Position numbers and translations under genes: made by a program | Shown here: positions 16,937 to 24,129 of the stretch, in pieces | Position numbering within the stretch: the first letter of the stretch is position 1 | Layout of the letters: every line of letters starts with the position of its first letter | The notes under the pieces: generated by a model | Databases searched by the model: none | The model's input: only the letters and a program-made list of their open reading frames with translations | Told to the model about the DNA's origin: nothing | Assembly (NCBI GenBank): GCA_963801055.1 | Contig: CAWDDE010000001.1 | Coordinates: 186,001-250,000, forward strand | Length of the DNA stretch: 64,000 nucleotides | Direction: 5' to 3' | DNA from: DASUPK01 sp963801055 | GTDB lineage: Bacteria; Actinomycetota; Thermoleophilia; Solirubrobacterales; 70-9

Positions 16937-16964
16937 TTGACATTCGCGGCTCGGACAGTAGGCT
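16937..16964 (+). promoter_or_regulatory. Sigma-70-type promoter for the sigma-factor gene
   Basis: TTGACA (16937-16942), a 16-bp spacer and TAGGCT (16959-16964) lie ahead of a ~105-nt leader that contains a TCAGG/CCTGA hairpin and a GGCGCC/GGCGCC pairing before the ribosome site AAGGAGG. Confidence 0.55.
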
Positions 16965-17076
16965 GCTGCGACCGAGAAGGGTGAACCTCAGGTCGAGCCT
17001 GACGGAGTCGCCCTGACAGAGGCGCCTCAGGGGAGGAACTGGGCGCCACAGACCACCCCCGTCCAAGGAGGTTGCT

Positions 17077-17775
17077 GTGGCAGTACCTACCCCGAGCACC
17101 GAAGAGCACGCGGTCGTCCAGGGTCGAGCGGTTCCCGAAGGCGCCCGTCACACCGGCCCCGGTCCGGATGACGAGTTTCTCGTTGCCCTTGCCAAGAACG
17201 GCCGGACCGACGCGTACGACCAGCTTGTGCGGCGCTACCGGCGCTTCGTGCGAGTCAAGTCCTCGTCCTACTTCCTGCTCGGCGGCGACGCCGACGACCT
17301 CATGCAGGAGGGGATGCTGGGCCTGTTCAAGGCGATCCGGGACTACCGGCCCGAGCGAGAGTCGAGCTTCCGCGGCTTCGCGGAGCTCTGCATCACCCGG
17401 CAGATCATCACCGCGGTGAAGACGGCCACCCGCAACAAGCACACGCCCCTCAACCAATACGTCTCGTTCAGCCAGACGCCGGCGGCGGCCGGCCCAGACT
17501 CCGAGACGACGTTGGAGGAGGTGCTGCCCGGCCCGGCCGTCCGCGATCCGGCTAATCAGGTGATCGCGGGGGAGGAGCTGGAGAGCCTGGTCGCCTGCCT
17601 GACCAGCGTCCTCTCCGAGCTCGAGAGCCGAGTCCTGGCCCTCTACCTCGATGGTCACTCCTACGAGGTGATCGGCGAGCGGCTCGACTGCGACACCAAG
17701 ACCGTGGACAACGCGCTGCAGCGCGTCAAGCGGAAGGTCGGCATCCACCTCGATTCCCGCGCGGTGAAGGTCTGA
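17077..17775 (+). CDS. RNA polymerase sigma factor, SigH/sporulation-like
   Basis: The 232-residue sigma-70 family protein contains region 2 (AYDQLVRRYRRFVRVKSSSYFLLGGDADDLMQEGMLGLFKAIRDY) and region 4 (LESRVLALYLDGHSYEVIGERLDCDTKTVDNALQRVKRKV), with no region 1.1 or full region 3. This is the arrangement of Bacillus SigH and of alternative sigma factors in deep-branching actinobacteria. GTG 17077 follows AAGGAGG with 6 nt spacing. No anti-sigma gene is adjacent. The target regulon cannot be inferred from sequence. The upstream promoter and structured leader suggest tight control. Confidence 0.88.
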   Translation: MAVPTPSTEEHAVVQGRAVPEGARHTGPGPDDEFLVALAKNGRTDAYDQLVRRYRRFVRVKSSSYFLLGGDADDLMQEGMLGLFKAIRDYRPERESSFRGFAELCITRQIITAVKTATRNKHTPLNQYVSFSQTPAAAGPDSETTLEEVLPGPAVRDPANQVIAGEELESLVACLTSVLSELESRVLALYLDGHSYEVIGERLDCDTKTVDNALQRVKRKVGIHLDSRAVKV

Positions 17776-17791
17776 ACCGGGGCGGCCCTTT

Positions 17792-18115
17792 CTATCTACG
17801 GCGTCTGAGGCGGCCGGCGAATGGGCTGGTCGCGACCTTCTTCGCGAGCTCGCGCGGCTCAACCTTGCCGAGCAGCCCGCGGAGCTCTCTCCGCTCGCGG
17901 TCCGAGAGATTCGAGGGGCGACCCTTGGAGGAGCGGACGATCTCGACCATCCGCTTGCGCTCCTTGGCTGTGAGTCGATCCGTGACATGGTTCCGAACCG
18001 CGACGACCACCTCGGCGGCAGCGAGCAGCCAGGCGCCCCGGGCGAGCCAGCGGCCGCGCGCGGCGGCGGCGCCTGGGTCGGCGAGCGTTTCCCGGATGCT
18101 GCGCGACGAGGGCAC
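17792..18115 (-). CDS. Hypothetical basic protein with one hydrophobic segment
   Basis: The 107-residue protein has a short hydrophobic stretch (GAWLLAAAEVVVAV) followed by highly charged helices (DRLTAKERKRMVEIVRSSKGRPSNLSDRERRELRGLLGKVEP) and an Arg-rich C-terminus. The middle part is typical of a small family found in actinobacteria, but I cannot name it. It is convergent with the sigma-factor gene, 16 bp away. Confidence 0.6.
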   Translation of the reverse strand: MPSSRSIRETLADPGAAAARGRWLARGAWLLAAAEVVVAVRNHVTDRLTAKERKRMVEIVRSSKGRPSNLSDRERRELRGLLGKVEPRELAKKVATSPFAGRLRRRR

Positions 18116-18220
18116 GAGCTGAGTCTATGCGCGCGCCGACAGGGTGCGATCGGCAGGCCCCACTTTCGGGGTGAGGCCGACGGCCAGTTCTGCCGATGTG
18201 ACGACAAACAGCGGACCGAT

Positions 18221-18397
18221 CTGACGACAAAACAGCGGAAGGTGGTTCACGCGCGACTACGGGGCGAGGTGGAGACCTTCATCGTCCATTGCGCGGAAAC
18301 CGAGCGAATCTATGCTGTTCCAGTCGACGAAGCCCCGGCGAGTCACAGACAACAAGACGGAATTCGCTGGGCTAGCGACTACGAACTGCCCGCCTAG
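18221..18397 (+). pseudogene. Remnant of PD-(D/E)XK (group I intron-associated-type) nuclease
   Basis: The frame reads LTTKQR, the usual N-terminus of these small nucleases. It then passes directly to a C-terminal-like part, GEVETFIVHCAETERIYAVPVDEA...GIRWASDYELPA, and stops at 18397. The ~80-residue catalytic middle is missing and there is no good start codon. The phrase TGACGACAAA(A)CAGCGG occurs twice (18199-18214 and 18222-18238), as if the 5' end had been duplicated. The last four codons and the stop lie inside the tRNA-Thr gene. Family assignment rests on my memory of the motif pattern. Confidence 0.5.
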
Positions 18398-18460
18398 CTC
18401 AATTGGCAGAGCGCGTCACTTGTAATGACGAGAGTCCCGGTTCGAGTCCGGGGGCGGGCT
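18388..18460 (+). tRNA. tRNA-Thr (anticodon TGT)
   Basis: The 73-nt gene folds as a standard cloverleaf. The acceptor stem pairs GCCCGCC (18388-18394) with GGCGGGC (18453-18459) and T is the discriminator. The D-arm contains AGCTCAATTGGCAGAGC. The anticodon stem CGTCA/TGACG holds the loop CTTGTAA with anticodon TGT (Thr, ACA codons). The T-arm is CCGGTTCGAGTCCGG. CCA is not encoded. Confidence 0.96.
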
Positions 18461-18489
18461 CTCCCCGTGGCCCTGACAGAATCGCCGCC

Positions 18490-19542
18490 GTGGCGAAGCC
18501 GGGCGCGGACTTCATCAGCGAGCTGAAGGTCCCCGGCGAGCACAAGTGGGTCGAACTCGCAGACGATCGTCGAACCCTCTCGCTCTACGGCGGACCGATC
18601 ACTGAGCCAGTGCGGACCCTGAGCCGACAGGGGTGGGACGCCTTCGAGCTGCTCTCCACCGAGCGGGCCCTCGCCGACGTCCCCGAGGTGGGCGACGCCG
18701 CGGGGCGCGTCCACCTGGTAGCTGGCCTTCCAGTCGACGAGGCCGCCGCGGTCATCGTCGACGACGTCGGCTCCGGTCGTCTGGTCGCACTCGGCGGCGG
18801 GCGGGTGATCGACTCGGCGAAGGCGGTGGCCTCGGTAACGGGCGCGGAGGTGGCTGCGATCCCGACGACGCTCTCCGGTGCGCCGATCACCGGCTTCCAC
18901 CGCCTGCCCGCGGGCCGGGAGGCGGAAGCGGCCGGCTTCATCCGGCCGTCTCTGGTCGTGGCCTACGCCGACGCCATGACCAGTGCCCCCGAGCCGCAGC
19001 TCCGCGCCACCGCGATGAACGCCCTGGCACACGGGGCCGAGTCCCTCTACACGCCCCTCGCCGACTCCCTCTCCCGCGATGCGGCGCTTCGCGGCGCCGA
19101 GCTGCTCGCCGGCGCCCTGGACCAGTCGCCAGCGGAGCGCGACCGTGGTGCGCTCGCGCTCGGCGCCCTGCTCTGCGCGATCGCGGTCGACCGGGCCGGC
19201 GTGGCGCTGCACCACGTCCTTGGACAGACCTTCGTCCGTGCCTGCGGTACGCCGCATGCCGAGACCTACGCGGCGCTGCTCCCGGAGACGATCGAGGCGA
19301 TGCGCGCCCGTGCTCCCGAGCCGATCGCCGCGCTGGCGGCCGCGATCGGCGCCGAACCCGACGACATTTCCGCACGTATCAGGCGGCTCGCCGGAGATCG
19401 TCGCCTGGCCGAGCTCGGCGCCGACCGCCGCTGCATCGACGCGGTGGTGGAGGGCGCGATGGCACGGCCCGAGCTCGCCCGCATGACGCCCGGCGAGGTC
19501 GAGCGCTCCGACCTGGTGGCCATTATCGAGGCCGCCTGGTAG
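18490..19542 (+). CDS. Iron-containing alcohol dehydrogenase / maleylacetate reductase-like
   Basis: The protein is 350 residues from GTG 18490. LVALGGGRVIDSAKAVA is the nucleotide-binding GGGS-type motif of group III dehydrogenases, and IPTTLSGAPITGFHR follows. The metal-binding part is present as NALAHGAESLY and HHVLGQTFVRACGTPHAETYA. The closest functional class I can suggest is maleylacetate reductase, which reduces maleylacetate to 3-oxoadipate in aromatic degradation. However, no ring-cleavage genes are nearby, so a general polyol or glycerol dehydrogenase activity remains possible. The start is chosen because GTG follows an imperfect -10 (CAGAAT) by 7 nt. Confidence 0.8.
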   Translation: MAKPGADFISELKVPGEHKWVELADDRRTLSLYGGPITEPVRTLSRQGWDAFELLSTERALADVPEVGDAAGRVHLVAGLPVDEAAAVIVDDVGSGRLVALGGGRVIDSAKAVASVTGAEVAAIPTTLSGAPITGFHRLPAGREAEAAGFIRPSLVVAYADAMTSAPEPQLRATAMNALAHGAESLYTPLADSLSRDAALRGAELLAGALDQSPAERDRGALALGALLCAIAVDRAGVALHHVLGQTFVRACGTPHAETYAALLPETIEAMRARAPEPIAALAAAIGAEPDDISARIRRLAGDRRLAELGADRRCIDAVVEGAMARPELARMTPGEVERSDLVAIIEAAW

Positions 19543-19596
19543 GCATCCGGGAAGGCGCGATCCGCCTGTAACTGGCCCGCAAGGCGGTGTTCGCTT

Positions 19597-21288
19597 ATGG
19601 GCATGGACGAGGAGAGACTGCTCACCTACCACCGCTTCACGCGCGAGCACGGCGTCAACTGGCCGCTCTACTTCCTGGCTCGCCTGATCCTCGTTCCCTT
19701 CTTCCTCGTCTACTTCAGGCTCTCGCGGATCGGCCGCGAGCACGGCAGGGTCTCCGGGCCGCTGATCGTCGCGGCAAACCACCGCAGCTTCCTCGACCCG
19801 TTCGTGATCGGGGCATCCCTTCCCTGGCGCCGCCCCCTTCACTACGTCGCCAAGGTCGAGCTCTTCGAGAGGCGATGGCAGGGCTGGATCCTCAACCGCC
19901 TCGGCGCCTATCCGGTGCGGCGCGGCCGATCCGACGAGCAGACCCTGATCACCTCGCGTGAGGTGCTCGAGCGCGGCGGCGCCGTCTGCATCTTCCCGGA
20001 GGGCACACGGCATCGAACCGGTTCGCTGGGCCGGCCAAAGCGCGGCTTCGGCCGGCTCGCGCTCGAGACCGGCGCGGCCGTGCTGCCGGTCGCCGTGTAC
20101 GGCACCGAGCAGGTCCGCCGCGGCTGGAAGATCCGCCCCAAAAAGGTCAAGGTGCGGATGGGTCGCGCGCTCGCCTTTCCTCGCACCGAGGATCCTTCCC
20201 CGGCCCTGGCCAACTCCGTCGGCGCGCGAATCTGGCCGGTGATCGAACTGCAGTGGGAGTGGCTCGGCGGGCTGCCGCCGCTTCGCAAGGCGGCGGTGAT
20301 CGGCGCCGGCAGCTGGGGAACCGCGGTGGCGGTCCTGCTGGCGCGCGGCGGTCTCGATGTGCAGCTCGGCACCCGCACCGCCGAGCGCGCCCAGGAGATG
20401 AACGAGACCCGCACCAACGAGGACTACCTCTCCGGCATCGAGCTCCCCGACTCGCTCCAGGTCAAGCGCGCGGCCGACATCGAGCTCGCCGGGATCGACC
20501 TCGTCTGCCTCGCGGTCCCCTCGGTCGCTCTGCCGCAGACGGTCGGATCGATCGGCGATCGAGTCGGGCAGCGCGCCTCGGTCCTCCTCCTCAGCAAGGG
20601 GATGGTCGCCCCGATGGCCGCCCTGCCCTCTGAGTACGTCTCCGAGCGCATCAAAGCGCGCGCGATCGCCTCGCTCGGCGGCCCTGCGCATGCCAAGGAA
20701 GCCGTGTCCGGCACCGCCGCCCTGGTGCTTGGCAGCCGCGATCCGGACCTCCGCGACCAGCTCGGCAGCGTCTTCGACGAGGCGGGACTGGTCTGCGAGC
20801 GCTCCGAGGACATGATCGGGGTGGAGGTCGCGGGCGCGGCGAAGAACGCCGCCGCCCTCGCCGGCGCCGCCGCCCAGGCGCACGGCATGAACGCCGCCGG
20901 GATCGCCACGGCGCAGGTCTGGCGAGAGTGCGTCGCCTACGCGCGGGCCCGCAGCGCCGAGTACGAGACCTTCGCCGGCATCGCCGGCGTCGGCGACCTG
21001 ACCGCGACGATCCTGGCCGAAGGGAGCCGCAACCGGCGAGCCGGAGAGTTGCTCGGCCAGGGCACGCCGGCGGAGCAGATTCCCGGGATCATCGGGCAAG
21101 CCTCGGAGGCGCTCGACTCAGTGCCGCTGATCGCCGATGCGGTCAGGAAGTCGGGGATAGGTTGCTCGGCGCTGGACGGTCTGGCGGGGCTGGTTGCGGG
21201 CGAGATCTCGCCCGGCGAGTGGATGGCCCGTGTCAGGCAGGCCGAGCGTGCGAGGCGAGAGCCTACGGCTGGAGGCCAGGCGGCATGA
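19597..21288 (+). CDS. gpsA: Fusion of PlsC-type acyltransferase and NAD(P)+ glycerol-3-phosphate dehydrogenase
   Basis: The 563-residue protein joins two steps of phospholipid synthesis. Residues ~1-225 are a membrane-associated acyltransferase with AANHRSFLDP (NHx4D) and FPEGTRHRTG. Residues ~230-550 are a complete GpsA: KAAVIGAGSWGTAVAVLLARGG (dinucleotide loop), NEDYLSGIELP, SKGM, GGPAHAKE, EVAGAAKNAAALAGA and GVGDLTATILAEGSRNR. GpsA makes sn-glycerol 3-phosphate from DHAP, and PlsC acylates lysophosphatidate to phosphatidate. The frame is continuous with no internal stop, so the fusion is real in this sequence. Substrate channelling at the membrane is inference. Confidence 0.9.
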   Translation: MGMDEERLLTYHRFTREHGVNWPLYFLARLILVPFFLVYFRLSRIGREHGRVSGPLIVAANHRSFLDPFVIGASLPWRRPLHYVAKVELFERRWQGWILNRLGAYPVRRGRSDEQTLITSREVLERGGAVCIFPEGTRHRTGSLGRPKRGFGRLALETGAAVLPVAVYGTEQVRRGWKIRPKKVKVRMGRALAFPRTEDPSPALANSVGARIWPVIELQWEWLGGLPPLRKAAVIGAGSWGTAVAVLLARGGLDVQLGTRTAERAQEMNETRTNEDYLSGIELPDSLQVKRAADIELAGIDLVCLAVPSVALPQTVGSIGDRVGQRASVLLLSKGMVAPMAALPSEYVSERIKARAIASLGGPAHAKEAVSGTAALVLGSRDPDLRDQLGSVFDEAGLVCERSEDMIGVEVAGAAKNAAALAGAAAQAHGMNAAGIATAQVWRECVAYARARSAEYETFAGIAGVGDLTATILAEGSRNRRAGELLGQGTPAEQIPGIIGQASEALDSVPLIADAVRKSGIGCSALDGLAGLVAGEISPGEWMARVRQAERARREPTAGGQAA

Positions 21289-21301
21289 AGCGAACCGCGA
21301 G

Positions 21302-21307
21302 TACGCT
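21302..21307 (+). promoter_or_regulatory. Probable -10 hexamer (TACGCT)
   Basis: TACGCT is 6 nt before GTG 21314 and lies in the 3' end region of the preceding gene. It supports a leaderless start for the ECF sigma factor. Confidence 0.35.
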
Positions 21308-21313
21308 TGCTGT

Positions 21314-21871
21314 GTGTCCGACTCGGAGAAGGGCTCCGCTCCGGACGGAGAGTCGAAGGCCGAGCTCGACCGCGCCTTCGAGCGCCTCTACCGCGATCAC
21401 CTGCGCGACGTCTATTCCTACTCGTACTACCGGGTGGGCAACCACCACGATGCCGAGGACGTCACCGAGCAGGCCTTCCTACAGGCCTACCGTCACTTCG
21501 AGCGCGCGCGGCGCGAGTCGAATGGCCGGCCGCTTCGCCCGTGGCTCATCCGCATCGCCCACAACCTCGCCTCGAACTACCACCGTGATCGCGCCCGGCG
21601 GCCACAGCGGGTCCTCGAAGACAGTGAGCCCATCGCCACCCTGCACGGCACCGAGCAGATCGTCGAGGGGCGAGAGGAGCTGAAGCGAGTCATGGAGCAC
21701 CTCCAACACCTTCCCGATGACCGGCGCGACGCGCTGATCATGCGCTTCGCGCTCGGCATGGACAACCGCGAGATCGCCCGGGCCCTGGGCCGCTCCGACG
21801 GGGCCACCAAGGTGCTGATCCACCGGGCGATCAAGCAGCTCGAAGAGGAGATGAGCGCCAATGGCGGCTGA
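21314..21871 (+). CDS. ECF-type RNA polymerase sigma factor
   Basis: The 185-residue sigma factor contains region 2 (FERLYRDHLRDVYSYSYYRVGNHHDAEDVTEQAFLQAYRHF, then RPWLIRIAHNLASNYHRDRAR) and region 4 (LPDDRRDALIMRFALGMDNREIARALGRSDGATKVLIHRAIKQLEEEM), typical of extracytoplasmic-function sigma factors. The GTG start removes an out-of-context N-terminal extension. The next gene overlaps by 11 bp and encodes a one-pass membrane protein that could be its regulator. Confidence 0.88.
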   Translation: MSDSEKGSAPDGESKAELDRAFERLYRDHLRDVYSYSYYRVGNHHDAEDVTEQAFLQAYRHFERARRESNGRPLRPWLIRIAHNLASNYHRDRARRPQRVLEDSEPIATLHGTEQIVEGREELKRVMEHLQHLPDDRRDALIMRFALGMDNREIARALGRSDGATKVLIHRAIKQLEEEMSANGG

Positions 21872-22217
21872 GCCTTCGCGCGACGTCGAGGGCCTGCTGC
21901 GCACCGCGCTGCGGCCGATCGAGCCTCCCGAGAACCTCTCCGGCCGGCTCGAGGAGACCCTGAGCGCGGTAACCGAGGCCGCCGCCGAGGAGCTCTCGGC
22001 CTGGGCGGAGGAGCTCTCGGAATCCGAGCTCCGCTCCCTCAGGGACCCGCGCAACTGGGTGCGCCCCGCGGCCGCGATCGCCGCTGGCGGAATCGCGGCG
22101 GGGGGCCTGGTCCTCGTGGAGCTGCGCCGCCGCGGCAGCAAGCGGCCGTCGCGACTCTCCGGGTTCGCCGACCAGGTCTCGGATCTGGCGGACCAGGTCC
22201 GGAACCGGCTCGAGTGA
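21861..22217 (+). CDS. Single-pass membrane protein, possible anti-sigma partner
   Basis: The 118-residue protein overlaps the ECF sigma gene by 11 bp. The acidic N-terminal half (EGLLRTALRPIEPPENLSGRLEETLSAVTEAAAEELSAW) is followed by one hydrophobic segment (WVRPAAAIAAGGIAAGGLVLVE) and a basic tail with a predicted short helix. It has no HxxxCxxC zinc anti-sigma motif. Its coupling to the sigma gene and membrane topology suggest that it controls the sigma factor, but this is inference only. Confidence 0.65.
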   Translation: MAAEPSRDVEGLLRTALRPIEPPENLSGRLEETLSAVTEAAAEELSAWAEELSESELRSLRDPRNWVRPAAAIAAGGIAAGGLVLVELRRRGSKRPSRLSGFADQVSDLADQVRNRLE

Positions 22218-22658
22218 TCAGGTCGCGGGAGCGGCCCGACCGACCGGCCGCGTCGCGAACGCCGCTATCACTCCGGTGATTCCGAGGATCAGGTGCAGCA
22301 CGTTGTCCTCGTTGTTGACGGGCACCAGCTTGAGCAGCGTGTCGTTCTCGGCGACGAATCCGATCCCGTTGTTGCTGGTGGCGATGAAACCGAGGACGCA
22401 AAGGACGATGTAGAGGACGCCCACCACGAGGGCGGCGCCCCTCGCAGCCGATCCGGCGGCGAGCAGCAGCACCGCCCCAATCGCGATGTGCACGAGGTTG
22501 TGCCAGCCGTTGACCGAGAGGATCCCGAACACGTCATCACTCCTGATCGAGTCTCCCGAGGCGAAGCTCGCCTCGTAGAAGAACCCGATGATGCCGGCGA
22601 CGACCAGCGTGGCACCAACGAGCAGGCAATAGAGCCGCGCGGGGCTGGATTCCTCCAT
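22218..22658 (-). CDS. DUF4383 membrane protein
   Basis: From ATG 22658, preceded by AAGGAGGT, the protein is 146 residues with four hydrophobic segments. They include LYCLLVGATLVVAGIIGFFYEASF, NLVHIAIGAVLLLAAG and VVGVLYIVLCVLGFIA, and the conserved NGWHNLVH and NNEDNVLHLILG motifs are characteristic of DUF4383. Function is unknown; the family is common in actinobacteria and often associated with stress sigma genes. Its stop abuts that of the preceding plus-strand gene and it diverges from the ECF sigma gene at 22751. Confidence 0.85.
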   Translation of the reverse strand: MEESSPARLYCLLVGATLVVAGIIGFFYEASFASGDSIRSDDVFGILSVNGWHNLVHIAIGAVLLLAAGSAARGAALVVGVLYIVLCVLGFIATSNNGIGFVAENDTLLKLVPVNNEDNVLHLILGITGVIAAFATRPVGRAAPAT

Positions 22659-22750
22659 CGGTACCTCCTTACCCAGATGATCCGATTTTCTGAACCGCTC
22701 GTAGCCACTTGCGTGGGAGGCCTTCCAGTAGATCACCCAAGGAGGTCGAG

Positions 22751-23323
22751 GTGACTCGTGCCGAGGTCCAGCGCCTCGCCGACGAGGACCTCATGCCTCT
22801 GGTGGCGCGGGAGGACCCGCTGGCCTTCGAGGTCTTCTACGACCGCCACGCCGGCGCGGCGTACTCGCTCGCCTACCGGATCGTCGGCAGCCGGACCGCG
22901 GCGGAGGACGTCACCCAGGAGGCGCTGCTCTCGATCTGGCGCAGCGGCGCCCGCTATGACCGCGCCCGTGGCAGCGTTCGGGCCTGGACCCTGGGCATCG
23001 TCCGAAACCGGGCCATCGACATGCTGCGCAAGGAATCGGGCCGCTCGCCGAAGCTCGCCGCGGGCGGCAAGGAGCTGCTCGAGCGGCACGCCGCCGAGGA
23101 GCTCACCGACACGGAGGCGGTCAGGCGCGAGACCGCGCGGGAGGTTCGCGGGGCGATCGAGGAGCTTCCCGATGACCAGTCCCGGGTGATCCAGCTGGCC
23201 TACTTCGGCGGATTCAGCCACTCCGAGATCGCCGAGATGCTCAACGAGCCCCTGGGCACGATCAAGGGGCGGATGAGGCTCGGGATGGACAAGATCAGAG
23301 CGACCCTGGCGGAGGGCTGGTGA
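22751..23323 (+). CDS. ECF-type sigma factor with downstream anti-sigma gene
   Basis: The 190-residue protein has sigma region 2 (AREDPLAFEVFYDRHAGAAYSLAYRIVGSRTAAEDVTQEALLSIWR, then RAWTLGIVRNRAIDMLRK) and region 4 (ELPDDQSRVIQLAYFGGFSHSEIAEMLNEPLGTIKGRMRLGMDKIR). It resembles the SigK/RpoE-like groups controlled by RskA-type anti-sigma factors. GTG 22751 follows AAGGAGG (22739-22745) with 5 nt spacing. GTGA overlap couples it to the anti-sigma gene. Confidence 0.9.
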   Translation: MTRAEVQRLADEDLMPLVAREDPLAFEVFYDRHAGAAYSLAYRIVGSRTAAEDVTQEALLSIWRSGARYDRARGSVRAWTLGIVRNRAIDMLRKESGRSPKLAAGGKELLERHAAEELTDTEAVRRETAREVRGAIEELPDDQSRVIQLAYFGGFSHSEIAEMLNEPLGTIKGRMRLGMDKIRATLAEGW

Positions 23324-24018
23324 ACGGCGACCACCCCGAGAGGGACGACCTCGTCGCCTTCGCACTCGGCGCCCTCGAGCCAGGTGAGGAGCGCGCGATC
23401 GGGTCGCACGCGCCAGGCTGCGCGCGCTGCACCAGGGAGCTCGAGGCCCTGATGCCGGCGGTGGGGGTTCTCGGTGAGTCCGTCGAGCAGCTCGAGCCGC
23501 CCCCTGAGCTGCGCGAGCGCGTGCTGGCCGTCGTCCGCAGCGAGGCCGCCACGAGCGAGCCTGGAGAGACCGAGCGGAAGAAGCCGCGGCGCGAGCGGCG
23601 TGGCCTGCGGGCCTTTCTGCTCCGGCCCGCGGTCGCGCTGGCAACGCTCGCCGTGATCGCGGCCGGCGTCGGCGGCTATCTGGTGCGCGATACGGGAGGC
23701 GGCGGAGGCGAGACGACGGTCGCCGTGCAGCCGGCGCAGCCGGGCATCGGTGGCTCGCTTGTGGTCGGCGACGACACCTCGACCCTCGATCTCCACGGTA
23801 TGGGGCCGGTGAAGGGCGGCGAGGTCTACCAGGTGTGGGTCGCGGAGGGCACCAGCCTGAGACCGTCCTCGGACTTCGTCCCGGACAGCTCTGGCCGGGC
23901 GATGACGGCGGTGAACGGGCATCTCAGCAAGGGGACCAAGGTGATGGTCACCAAGGAGTCGGGCCCGGGACACACGACGCCGACCCCGCCGATCCTGCTC
24001 AGCGGCACGGTGCAGTAG
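23320..24018 (+). CDS. RskA-like membrane anti-sigma factor
   Basis: The 232-residue protein has an N-terminal zinc-type anti-sigma domain (DDLVAFALGALEPGEERAIGSHAPGCARCTRELEAL, with the HxxxCxxC metal site). A basic linker, one transmembrane segment (PAVALATLAVIAAGVGGYLV) and an extracytoplasmic RskA domain (GMGPVKGGEVYQVWVAEGTSLRPSSDF) follow. It should bind and silence the sigma factor encoded immediately upstream until released by regulated proteolysis (known for the family). A rhomboid-type membrane protease gene follows, which is suggestive but not evidence of a functional link. Confidence 0.9.
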   Translation: MNGDHPERDDLVAFALGALEPGEERAIGSHAPGCARCTRELEALMPAVGVLGESVEQLEPPPELRERVLAVVRSEAATSEPGETERKKPRRERRGLRAFLLRPAVALATLAVIAAGVGGYLVRDTGGGGGETTVAVQPAQPGIGGSLVVGDDTSTLDLHGMGPVKGGEVYQVWVAEGTSLRPSSDFVPDSSGRAMTAVNGHLSKGTKVMVTKESGPGHTTPTPPILLSGTVQ

Positions 24019-24045
24019 CGAGGCGGGCCGGCGCGCCCGCTCGTC

Positions 24046-24051
24046 TACGCT
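24046..24051 (+). promoter_or_regulatory. Probable -10 hexamer (TACGCT) upstream of structured leader
   Basis: TACGCT at this position would start transcription near 24058, placing the conserved structured element (24074-24104) close to the 5' end of the rhomboid mRNA. Confidence 0.35.
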
Positions 24052-24073
24052 GATCACGCGTGAGTGCTCAGAC

Positions 24074-24125
24074 GATGCGAGGGTGCGCGCCAGCGCAACC
24101 CGTTAAATGTCGGAGGGGCAACCCC
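24074..24125 (+). ncRNA. Structured 5' leader element (copy A) of rhomboid gene
   Basis: The element begins GATGCGAGGG and ends GCAACCCGTT. GGGTGCGC pairs with GCGCAACCC (one bulged A, loop GCCA). A second hairpin GGGG-CAA-CCCC (24115-24125) overlaps the ribosome site GGAGGGG (24112-24118), 11 nt before ATG 24130. The layout, a conserved aptamer-like stem followed by a hairpin masking the Shine-Dalgarno, is like a translational riboswitch. A copy with the same conserved ends but a different tip lies at 28671. No known class is assigned. Confidence 0.45.
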
Positions 24126-24129
24126 ATTT

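Noticed and set aside
18394..21099. A 901-codon open frame on the minus strand
   Set aside because: It is antisense to the alcohol dehydrogenase-like gene and to the PlsC-GpsA fusion, both with clear family motifs. High GC makes long antisense frames common. Its translation shows no domain.
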